Shown: one piece after another, positions 54,137 to 61,075 of the stretch
How positions within the stretch are numbered: position 1 is the stretch's first letter
Layout: every line of letters begins with the position of its first letter
Source: Leisingera sp. ANG-Vp
Lineage (GTDB): Bacteria; Pseudomonadota; Alphaproteobacteria; Rhodobacterales; Rhodobacteraceae
Assembly (NCBI RefSeq): GCF_000813725.1
Contig: NZ_JWLD01000020.1
Coordinates: forward strand, 62,001-126,000
Direction of reading: 5' to 3'
Length of the DNA: 64,000 nucleotides
Made by a program: the position numbers and the translations under genes
The notes under the pieces: generated by a model
Told to the model about the DNA's origin: nothing
The model's database searches: none
Seen by the model: only the letters and a program-made list of their open reading frames with translations

Positions 54137-55573
54137 ATGACTTCTTCTTCTTTTGATTACTTTGTCGTCTTCGCGGAAATGCGGACCGGTTCCAATTTCC
54201 TGGAGACCAATCTCAACGCTTTTGATGGCCTTGCTTGCCACGGTGAAGCCTTCAATCCTCATTTTATCGGCTATCCGAATTCAAGTGATGTCCTTGGGGT
54301 GACCCAGGCCATGCGGGAGGCAGATCCGGCGCGGCTGATTGCCGAAATCAAGGCGCAGCCGGGGGTGCTGGGGGGATTCCGCTATTTCCATGATCATGAT
54401 CCGCGGGTTCTGGAGCAGATGCTGGAAGACCCGCGCTGCGCCAAAATCGTGCTGACCCGCAATCCGCTGGACAGCTATGTGTCCTGGAAGATTGCCAAGG
54501 AAACCGGCCAGTGGAAGCTGACCAATGTGAAACGCCGCAAGGAAGCCAGGGCACAGTTCGACGCGGCTGAATTCGCGGCCCACGTCGAGGCGTTGCAGGA
54601 TTTCCAGGTTACACTGCTGAACCGGCTGCAATCTTTGGGGCAGACGGCGTTTTACGTGGCTTACGAAGATTTGCAGAGCGTCGCGGTGATGAACGGGCTG
54701 GCGCGCTGGCTGGGGATTGCGCAGCAGCTGGAGGCGCTGGATGAGAGTCTCAAGCGGCAGAACCCGGCGCCGGTGCTGGCAAAGGTAGCCAACCCTGATG
54801 CGATGCAGGAAGCGCTGGCTGGTATGGACAGGTTCAACCTGACCCGCACGCCGAATTTCGAGCCGCGCCGGGGGCCTGCGGTGCCGGGCTATGTTGCGGG
54901 GGTGGCGACGCCGCTGTTGTATCTGCCGCTCAAGGGCGGGCCGGAGGCTGAGGTGACGGCCTGGATGGGGGGCTTGGATCATGTGGCGCCCGAGGGGCTG
55001 ATCCGGGGCATGAACCAGAAACAGCTGCGGCAGTGGAAACGCGGCAACAAAGGCTTCCGCAGCTTTACCGTGCTGCGCCATCCGGCGGCCCGGGCGCATG
55101 CTGTGTTCTGCCGCCGTATCCTGCAGACCGGAGAAGGCTGCTACCGCCCGATCCGGAACAGCTTGCGGCGGCAGTTTGGTTTGGCGCTGCCGGAACAGGG
55201 GCCGGATCCCGGTTACAGCCTGGCGCAGCACCGTGCGGCTTTTGCGGGCTTTCTGGATTTCCTGCGCGCCAATCTGGCGGGTCAGACCTCGATCCGGGTG
55301 GATGCGGAATGGGCCAGTCAGAGCCAGGCTCTGGCGGGCTTTGCCGAGCTAGGGCCGCCGGATTTGCTGATCCGCGAAGAGGAGATGGCGGAGGATCTGC
55401 CTTCGCTGGCGCGCAAACTGGGGCGGATGGAGCCCGGACCGGTGCCCGCCGCGATGCCAGAAGCACCGTTTTCGCTGGATGCAGTCTATGATGCGGAACT
55501 GGAGGCGCAGATTGCCTCGGTCTACCAGCGTGATTACCTGGCGTTCGGTTTCGGGCCCTGGCGGCAAGACTGA
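54137..55573 (+). CDS. Large sulfotransferase (NodH/Stf0-like) with a second sulfotransferase-like half
   Basis: The 478-aa protein has an N-terminal PAPS-dependent sulfotransferase domain: 5'-phosphosulfate loop FAEMRTGSNFLETNL (residues about 12-26), HGEAFNPHFIG and the 3'-phosphate-binding KIVLTRNPLDSYVSWK near residue 110. A second segment (about 250-478) contains FTVLRHPAARAHAVFCRRI and ends in AQIASVYQRDYLAFGF, which resembles another sulfotransferase-like unit, but its 5' loop is not obvious. The gene closes the glycosyltransferase operon, so the substrate is probably the glycan made by its neighbours. Confidence 0.85.
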   Translation: MTSSSFDYFVVFAEMRTGSNFLETNLNAFDGLACHGEAFNPHFIGYPNSSDVLGVTQAMREADPARLIAEIKAQPGVLGGFRYFHDHDPRVLEQMLEDPRCAKIVLTRNPLDSYVSWKIAKETGQWKLTNVKRRKEARAQFDAAEFAAHVEALQDFQVTLLNRLQSLGQTAFYVAYEDLQSVAVMNGLARWLGIAQQLEALDESLKRQNPAPVLAKVANPDAMQEALAGMDRFNLTRTPNFEPRRGPAVPGYVAGVATPLLYLPLKGGPEAEVTAWMGGLDHVAPEGLIRGMNQKQLRQWKRGNKGFRSFTVLRHPAARAHAVFCRRILQTGEGCYRPIRNSLRRQFGLALPEQGPDPGYSLAQHRAAFAGFLDFLRANLAGQTSIRVDAEWASQSQALAGFAELGPPDLLIREEEMAEDLPSLARKLGRMEPGPVPAAMPEAPFSLDAVYDAELEAQIASVYQRDYLAFGFGPWRQD

Positions 55574-55599
55574 TCCGGATTAGCCGGGGGCCTGGTGCA

Positions 55600-55787
55600 G
55601 GCGCAGTTCTCCCGCGCCCGCCGGACGTTTGGCTGTGCCAAACATCCGCAACGGCCTTGGGCCGGGCGCCAGTGGCGGCACGGGTTCTAAGTTCGAGACG
55701 CTGGCAGAGAGGCGCAACCGCACGGGCATGGGCCGCAGGCGCCGGCCCGTGCCCGGCCCAACGGGAAGAGAGCCGCCGTCAGGCGGC
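55600..55787. repeat. Dispersed intergenic hairpin repeat, copy D, with further hairpins
   Basis: The 309-bp gap before ptsN has no convincing frame. It contains TTCTCCCGCGCCCG (55607-55620), GTTTGGC-TGT-GCCAAAC (55627-55643), CTTGGGCCGGGCGCC (55656-55670), a 12-bp stem with one wobble GGGCATGGGCCG...CGGCCCGTGCCC (55724-55754), and GCCGCC-GTCA-GGCGGC (55772-55787). The first three match the order of motifs in copies A, B and C. Confidence 0.55.
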
Positions 55788-55882
55788 CGATGACGAGCGG
55801 GAGTGCTTCGGGGCCGGAAGAAGCGTGCCAAAGGGGCAGCGGCTTGAGAGCCTGGCTGCGTCCGGCTGACCGGCTTGGGTGC

Positions 55883-56347
55883 TCAAGCGGCCTGGACCGA
55901 CTGGTCTTCTGTGAGAATGGTGTAAAGCGTTGCGGGCTCGTGGTTTGCGCGCAGCTTGGTGCAGAAGCTTTGCTCGCGCAGTGTCCGGGATACCAGGGCC
56001 AGGGCCTTCAGATGCTCCACGCCGGCGTCTTCGGGCGCAAACAGCGTAAAGGCAATGTCCACCGGCTGCCGGTCAACGGCGCCGAAATCCAGCGGCTTTT
56101 CGAGGATCAGGAAAATACCGCAAACCTCGCTGATGCTGTCCAGCCGGGCATGCGGCAGGGCGACACCATGGCCTACCCCGGTGGGGCCGAGGCTCTCGCG
56201 GTCCAGCAAGGCCTCGACTGTGGCCTGGGCATTCAGCCCATAAGCGCTCTGAGCAATATCTGCGATTTCCTGAAACAAGCGCTTCTTGCTGGAGGCCGCA
56301 CCGATCACCCGGACGGCCTCTGGCTTGAGGATGCTGGAAATCTGCAT
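55883..56347 (-). CDS. ptsN: PTS IIA-like nitrogen-regulatory protein
   Basis: The 154-aa protein is EIIA-Ntr: the phosphorylatable His in GVGHGVALPHARL, with FLILEKPLDFGAVD and IAFTLFAPED. It takes phosphate from the EI-Ntr/NPr chain and regulates potassium transport and carbon/nitrogen balance. It lies downstream of hpf, the order seen in the E. coli lpt-rpoN-hpf-ptsN cluster. A hairpin separates it from hpf. Confidence 0.95.
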   Translation of the reverse strand: MQISSILKPEAVRVIGAASSKKRLFQEIADIAQSAYGLNAQATVEALLDRESLGPTGVGHGVALPHARLDSISEVCGIFLILEKPLDFGAVDRQPVDIAFTLFAPEDAGVEHLKALALVSRTLREQSFCTKLRANHEPATLYTILTEDQSVQAA

Positions 56348-56364
56348 TGCTTCTGCTCCGTTCC

Positions 56365-56383
56365 GGCGCCCCGACGGGGCGCC
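56365..56383 (-). terminator. Hairpin between hpf and ptsN
   Basis: GGCGCCCC-GAC-GGGGCGCC, an 8-bp perfect stem between hpf and ptsN. Without a T-run it is probably a weak terminator or an RNA-processing site. Confidence 0.4.
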
Positions 56384-56399
56384 GATGCCTTAGATGTGT

Positions 56400-56957
56400 T
56401 TACGGATCGATCCAGCCGATATTGCCGTCTTCACGGCGGTAGACCACATTCAACCCGTCTTTGCCTTCATTGCGGAAGACCAGAACCGGGGCCCCTGCAA
56501 GCTCCATCTGCATCACCGCTTCCCCGACCGACAGCGACGGTATCCGGGTTTCCATTTCAGCGACGATGATCGGCTGCAGCGAGTCCGGCTCGGTATCCGC
56601 TTCCTCAGACGCGAGGATATACGAATTGGCGCCGAGATGTTCAACCGGTTCGCTGCGGTCCTTGTGGTGATCCTTCAGCCGGCGCTTGTAGCGGCGCAGC
56701 TGCTTTTCCATTTTCTCGCAGCAGCCTTCGAAGGCGGCGTAGATTTCCGTCGCATGCGCCTTGGCTTGGGCGGTGAGCCCGGTGGACAGATGCACGGTGG
56801 TTTCACACACATATTCATGCGCCGAACGGGAAAAGACCACGGCGGCGTCGGTTGGCCGTTCAGCATACTTCTGAACAACCGAACCCAGCTCGTTCTGCAC
56901 ATGGGTCTGCAGAGCTTCGCCGATGTCGATCTGTTTACCGCTGATTTTGTAACGCAT
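56400..56957 (-). CDS. hpf: Ribosome hibernation promoting factor, long form
   Basis: From the ATG at 56957 (MRYKISGKQIDIGEALQTHV) the product is 185 aa, the long HPF type with an N-terminal ribosome-binding fold (residues 1-100), a linker and a C-terminal dimerisation domain (about 125-185, ILVAEMETRIPSLSVGEAVMQMEL-like core; GLNVVYRREDGNIGWIDP). Long HPF makes 100S ribosome dimers in stationary phase. It follows lptB directly by order, without the rpoN gene of enterobacteria between. Confidence 0.94.
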   Translation of the reverse strand: MRYKISGKQIDIGEALQTHVQNELGSVVQKYAERPTDAAVVFSRSAHEYVCETTVHLSTGLTAQAKAHATEIYAAFEGCCEKMEKQLRRYKRRLKDHHKDRSEPVEHLGANSYILASEEADTEPDSLQPIIVAEMETRIPSLSVGEAVMQMELAGAPVLVFRNEGKDGLNVVYRREDGNIGWIDP

Positions 56958-56992
56958 GTGATCTCCTTCACGAATTATTGCGGCCGAACCCG

Positions 56993-57014
56993 CTGCCAAG
57001 GCAATCCTTGGCAG
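56993..57014. promoter_or_regulatory. Perfect hairpin in the hpf upstream region
   Basis: CTGCCAAGG-CAAT-CCTTGGCAG, a 9-bp perfect stem in the 272-bp gap between lptB and hpf. It could end the lpt transcript or lie in an hpf leader. No clear RpoN, RpoH or sigma-70 promoter was found beside it. Confidence 0.4.
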
Positions 57015-57229
57015 TGTCACGTCAGGTCCGGATCCGGGGGGATGGCAAGGCGGCCGGTTGCATCGCTGCGGGCCCTGTTGCCAAGGCCATCAAGCGGGTT
57101 GCATCGGTGTGCGCATTTGCCATGGAACAATTCGACGGCAAGTGGCCGGGAGAGTCAATGCGAATCCCGGAAAAAAGAAACATGGGTTTCAGGCATATTT
57201 TTCCGGTTGTCTGCCAGCCGCGGAGCGGG

Positions 57230-57988
57230 TCAGGAAATCCGGAAATTATCGCCCAGGTAGACGCGGCGGACGTTTTCGTTTTCCACCACTTCCTCGGGGC
57301 TGCCGGACATCAGCACCTGGCCGTCGTGCAAAATGTAGGCGCGGTCGACGATCTCGAGCGTTTCGCGCACGTTGTGGTCGGTGATCAGAACGCCGATGCC
57401 GCGCTTCTTCAGGTCCGCGACCAGGTGGCGGATATCGCCGACCGAGATCGGGTCGACGCCTGCGAAAGGCTCGTCCAGCAGCAGATACTTCGGATCGGCT
57501 GCCAGGCAGCGGGCGATTTCAACCCGGCGGCGTTCACCGCCGGACAAGGCCAGAGCCGGGGCGCGGCGCAGGTGCTCGATCGAGAAGTCCGACAGCAGCT
57601 CTTCCAGCCGCTCGCGGCGCTTGTGCTCGTGCTTCTGCGAGATATCCAGAACGGCAGAGATGTTGTCCTCAACCGACAGTCCGCGGAAGATCGACATTTC
57701 CTGCGGCAGATAGCCGATGCCGAGACGCGCACGGCGGTACATCGGCAGGCCGGTGACGTTCTGACCATCGATGGTGACGGTGCCGGCTTCCGGAAACACC
57801 AGTCCGGCAATGGCGTAGAAGCTGGTGGTTTTGCCGGAGCCGTTGGGTCCCAGCAGCGCCACCACTTCGCCGCGGTTAAGAGACATGGAGACGTCCCGGA
57901 TCACCACCCGTTTGCGGTAGGATTTGCGCAGCTTTTCGATGCGCAGCCCGGAGGAGCCTTCGGTAACCTTCAGATCCGGACGCGCCAT
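57230..57988 (-). CDS. lptB: LPS export ABC transporter ATPase LptB
   Basis: The 252-aa ATPase has Walker A GPNGSGKT, signature [13 protein letters not shown], Walker [13 protein letters not shown] and the LptB-specific [17 protein letters not shown]. It powers LPS extraction from the inner membrane with LptFG and hands it to LptC/LptA. The start overlaps the lptA stop by one base, so lptA-lptB are translationally coupled. The N-terminal extension before [13 protein letters not shown] is short. Confidence 0.96.
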   Translation of the reverse strand: MARPDLKVTEGSSGLRIEKLRKSYRKRVVIRDVSMSLNRGEVVALLGPNGSGKTTSFYAIAGLVFPEAGTVTIDGQNVTGLPMYRRARLGIGYLPQEMSIFRGLSVEDNISAVLDISQKHEHKRRERLEELLSDFSIEHLRRAPALALSGGERRRVEIARCLAADPKYLLLDEPFAGVDPISVGDIRHLVADLKKRGIGVLITDHNVRETLEIVDRAYILHDGQVLMSGSPEEVVENENVRRVYLGDNFRIS

Positions 57989-58500
57989 CAGTTGCTGCCG
58001 CCGTCCGGGTTGAGAATGGTTTTTACCCGTCCTGCCATCTGCGCGGTGCCCGAAGTGAGGTTCACCTCCAGCCGGTTTGACGCCAGGGTGCCGCTTTGCT
58101 GGTTCAAAAGCACATTGCCGGTCATCACAATGGTGCCCTTGTCGATGGTGTATTCAGCGCGCTGCGCTTCGGCAGCATCCGGGCCGCTGACCAGCACAAC
58201 ATTGCCGGTGGCCTCCAGCCGTTCGATGCCGGCTTTGGCGCCGCTGTCATCTGCGGTTTTGTAGACTACCAGGACCTTGTCGGCCGACAGCCGCATGATA
58301 CCCTGCACGATCAGCACATTGCCGGTGAATTCGGCAGAGCCGTCGGCCTGGTTGACCGCCAGATTGTCGGCGGTGACTTCAACGGGCTGGCTGGGGTCGG
58401 CCTTCACTGCGCCAAAAGCGACGGAGGCCGTCTGCGCAACAGCAAGGCCAGGAAGCATTGCCAGCGGCAGGCAGAAAATCAGGGCGCGCAAATAGGACAC
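57988..58500 (-). CDS. lptA: LPS transport periplasmic protein LptA
   Basis: The 170-aa precursor has a signal peptide ([20 protein letters not shown]) and an OstA/LptA-type beta-jellyroll domain ([48 protein letters not shown]) with the V-shaped channel that carries LPS across the periplasm. It lies 3 bp from lptC and overlaps lptB. Sequence identity to E. coli LptA is low as usual, so the call leans on context. Confidence 0.9.
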   Translation of the reverse strand: MSYLRALIFCLPLAMLPGLAVAQTASVAFGAVKADPSQPVEVTADNLAVNQADGSAEFTGNVLIVQGIMRLSADKVLVVYKTADDSGAKAGIERLEATGNVVLVSGPDAAEAQRAEYTIDKGTIVMTGNVLLNQQSGTLASNRLEVNLTSGTAQMAGRVKTILNPDGGSN

Positions 58501-58503
58501 AGG

Positions 58504-59103
58504 TTATCTTTCCGGTTTCTGGGGATCATATAGCAGCTTCACCCCGTCTTTGAACAGCATATGGACCGGCCCGCCTTCGGTTTTAACCCCGATGCGCATA
58601 TTACCTGCAGTCAATTCGCCAATCGGGCCGGTTGCACGGACCGGTCCGGGGCTTTGCGCCTCCAGCCCGCTCAGCGCGGTGTTCAGTTCTTCGGTTTCGA
58701 CCAAAAGCCCGTCGGCGGAAGTGATTGTCACACTGCCGGTGAACTGCGCCATGTTCCGGCCTGGATGAATGGAGCCTGTTTTTGAGGCCAGGGTGATCCG
58801 GCCGCCCTGCGCCAGGTTGAACTCGGCAGAGAGGTTGCTGGCGACCGCCGGCGTGCCTTCGCCGCCGGGGCGGGCCAAGGCGGCGGTGACCATGATCTCG
58901 TCGCCCTGTGCAGTGGTGCCGGAGAAAAAGGGCGCGGTGACCTGCTGGCCTTTCATCCGGTCCTCGATCTCTTTTTGCGCAAAGGGGATCACCGCATCGG
59001 TATTCACTCCGCGGGAGATCAGGAACAGGGTGGACATCAGAACCAGGGCCGCAAGCGGCAGCAGCACCTTGAGGTAGGCAACGGCTCTGGAATAGCTGTC
59101 CAT
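58504..59103 (-). CDS. lptC: LPS export protein LptC
   Basis: The 199-aa protein has one N-terminal membrane helix (VLLPLAALVLMSTLFLISRG, residues about 13-33) and a beta-jellyroll domain of the LptC type (GRITLASKTGSIHPGRNMAQFTGSVTITS, in part). LptC anchors the LPS bridge to LptBFG. Its place between kdsD and lptA is the conserved order. The N-terminal YSRAVAYLK before the helix is short, as expected. Confidence 0.9.
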   Translation of the reverse strand: MDSYSRAVAYLKVLLPLAALVLMSTLFLISRGVNTDAVIPFAQKEIEDRMKGQQVTAPFFSGTTAQGDEIMVTAALARPGGEGTPAVASNLSAEFNLAQGGRITLASKTGSIHPGRNMAQFTGSVTITSADGLLVETEELNTALSGLEAQSPGPVRATGPIGELTAGNMRIGVKTEGGPVHMLFKDGVKLLYDPQKPER

Positions 59104-59124
59104 ATGCTGCTCCCGGCCTTCTAG

Positions 59125-60093
59125 TCAGCCCAGGCCTGCGCGCAGGCAGTCGTGGATGTGCAGCAGGCCCTCGGCCTTCCGCCCGTTGTCCGGATCGACC
59201 ACAAACAGGCAGGTGATCTTTCGCTGGTTCATCACCGCAACGGCTTCTTCCGCCATGGCACCGGGGGCGATGGTTGCAGGGCTCGCAGTCATCACTTCGG
59301 CGGCGGTTTTGCCCAGAAGCCCGTCCATGTGGCGGCGCAGGTCGCCGTCGGTGATGATGCCGGCCAGCGAGCCGTCTTCCGCCGCAACACCGGCGACGCC
59401 AAAGCCTTTCTGGCTGATTTCGATCAGCGCGTCGGGCATTGCGGTATCGGCTGCCACCAGCGGCAGGGCATCGCCGGCATGCATCAGGTCGCGCACTTTG
59501 CTGAGCTGCGCTCCCAGCTTGCCGCCGGGGTGGAAGTCGCGGAAGTTCTCGGGGCGGAAATCGCGGTGCTTCATCAGCGCAATCGCCAGCGCATCACCCA
59601 TCGCCAGGGTCAATGTGGTCGAGATCGAGGGCACCATGCCAAAGCCGCAGGCCTCGCCCATCGAGGGGATCTGCAGATGCACGTCCGCCTGTTTCATCAG
59701 GGTGCTCTCCATCTTGCTGGAGAGCCCGATCAGCGGAATGCCGAAGCGGCGGGTAAAGACCAGCAGGTTGGCCAGTTCCGGCGCTTCGCCCGAGTTGGAG
59801 ATCGCCAGAACCACGTCGCCCTTGGAGAGCATGCCGAGGTCGCCGTGGCTGGCTTCGGCCGGATGCACGAAATAGGCCGGCGTGCCGGTAGAGGCAAGCG
59901 TGGCGGCGATCTTGTGGCCGATATGGCCGGATTTGCCGATGCCGCTGACAATGATACGGCCCTTGGCTTCCAAAATCAGCTGCACGGCTTCGGCAAAGCG
60001 CTCATCCAGGCTTCCGGCCAGAACGTCCAGCGCCCGGGCTTCATCGGTGATCACCTGCCGTGCGGTGGCGAGGAATTTTTCTGCGTCGGTCAT
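59125..60093 (-). CDS. kdsD: Arabinose 5-phosphate isomerase
   Basis: From the ATG at 60093 the 322-aa enzyme has a SIS domain (VSGIGKSGHIGHKIAATLASTG, VLAISNSGEAPEL, about residues 30-180) and two CBS domains. It converts ribulose 5-phosphate to arabinose 5-phosphate, the precursor of Kdo. It overlaps rnd by 4 bp and lies 21 bp before lptC, in the usual envelope operon. The longer frame upstream to 60636 is antisense to nothing real and is spurious. Confidence 0.95.
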   Translation of the reverse strand: MTDAEKFLATARQVITDEARALDVLAGSLDERFAEAVQLILEAKGRIIVSGIGKSGHIGHKIAATLASTGTPAYFVHPAEASHGDLGMLSKGDVVLAISNSGEAPELANLLVFTRRFGIPLIGLSSKMESTLMKQADVHLQIPSMGEACGFGMVPSISTTLTLAMGDALAIALMKHRDFRPENFRDFHPGGKLGAQLSKVRDLMHAGDALPLVAADTAMPDALIEISQKGFGVAGVAAEDGSLAGIITDGDLRRHMDGLLGKTAAEVMTASPATIAPGAMAEEAVAVMNQRKITCLFVVDPDNGRKAEGLLHIHDCLRAGLG

Positions 60094-60704
60094 GAGTGGG
60101 CAAAGATGTCGATTTCGGGCCAGCCGGCCAGATCCAGCTTGGCGCGCATGGGGAGGAAGTCGAAACAGGCCTGGGCCATTTCCGTGCGGCCTTCGCGGGC
60201 CAGGCGCTTGTCCAGCGCGTCGCGCAGCTTGTGCAGATGCAACACGTCCGAGGCTGCGTAGTCGAGCTGGGCGTCGGTCAGCTCTGCTGCGCCCCAGTCG
60301 CTCATCTGCTGCTGCTTGGAGATGTCGATGCCGAGCAGTTCCTGGGTCAGGTTCTTGAGGCCATGGCGGTCGGTATATGTGCGCACCAGGCGGCTGGCGA
60401 TTTTGGTGCAATAGACCGGGGCCGTCAGGGCGCCGAAAGCGTGGTACATGGCGGCGATGTCGAAACGGCCGAAGTGGAACAGTTTCAGGACCTTCGGGTC
60501 TTCCAGCATCCGACACAGGTTGGGTGCTGCGGTTTGGCCTTTTTCCACCTGCACAATATGGGCATTGCCGTCGCCGCCTGACATCTGAATCACGCAAAGC
60601 CGGTCGCGGTGCGGGTTCAGCCCCATGGTTTCGCAATCGATGGCAACAATGGGCCCGAGGTCCAGCCCGTCGGGCAGGTCGTTTTTGTACAGGTGGTTGG
60701 CCAC
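60090..60704 (-). CDS. rnd: Ribonuclease D, short form
   Basis: The 204-aa DEDDy exonuclease has motif Exo I (VAIDCETMGLNPHRDRL), Exo II (LFHFGRFDIAAMY) and Exo III (YAASDVLHLHKL). It lacks the HRDC domains of E. coli RNase D, so it is a short form common in alphaproteobacteria. It trims tRNA and other RNA 3' ends. It is first in the rnd-kdsD-lptC-lptA-lptB run; a tRNA gene lies just upstream on the same strand. Confidence 0.93.
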   Translation of the reverse strand: MANHLYKNDLPDGLDLGPIVAIDCETMGLNPHRDRLCVIQMSGGDGNAHIVQVEKGQTAAPNLCRMLEDPKVLKLFHFGRFDIAAMYHAFGALTAPVYCTKIASRLVRTYTDRHGLKNLTQELLGIDISKQQQMSDWGAAELTDAQLDYAASDVLHLHKLRDALDKRLAREGRTEMAQACFDFLPMRAKLDLAGWPEIDIFAHS

Positions 60705-60862
60705 TGGAATTCCCTTTTGATGATCACCGCGCCGGCAGGTGCTGGAGAGGAGATAGGCGCTTTGGCCGTCAAACTCAACTGCGCTGCGGCAAGCTGGTTT
60801 ATGCAGGCTTCAGTGTTTGCCCCGCGCAGGCGGGTTCAGGCAGAGGCTGGAGGTGCGGGGAA

Positions 60863-60938
60863 TGGTGCCGCTGAAGGGACTCGAACCCCCGACCCCATCA
60901 TTACGAATGACGTGCTCTACCAGCTGAGCTACAGCGGC
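60863..60938 (-). tRNA. tRNA-Thr(CGT)
   Basis: The 76-nt cloverleaf reads GCCGCTG acceptor 5' side, D-arm TAGCTCAGCTGGTAGAGC, anticodon loop TTCGTAA (anticodon CGT, codon ACG), T-arm GGGGGTTCGAGTCCC and CAGCGGC-A-CCA. The CCA end is encoded. All arms pair. Confidence 0.97.
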
Positions 60939-61035
60939 ACCGGTTCCAGCCAGCGGCTGGAAACTGGTGCTGCCCGTTTAAACACTGCTCCTGTGCCGCG
61001 CAAGTAGGGATCATGCGGATTGCAGCGGAAAGCTG

Positions 61036-61075
61036 AGCCCCCTGCGGACAAGCCTCCGCAGCCTTGGCTGCGGGC
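61036..61075 (-). terminator. Compound hairpin after the protease gene
   Basis: On the minus strand just after the protease stop: GCAGCC-AA-GGCTGC inside arms GAGCCC...GGGCTC. There is no strong T-run, so termination may be partial. Confidence 0.4.
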
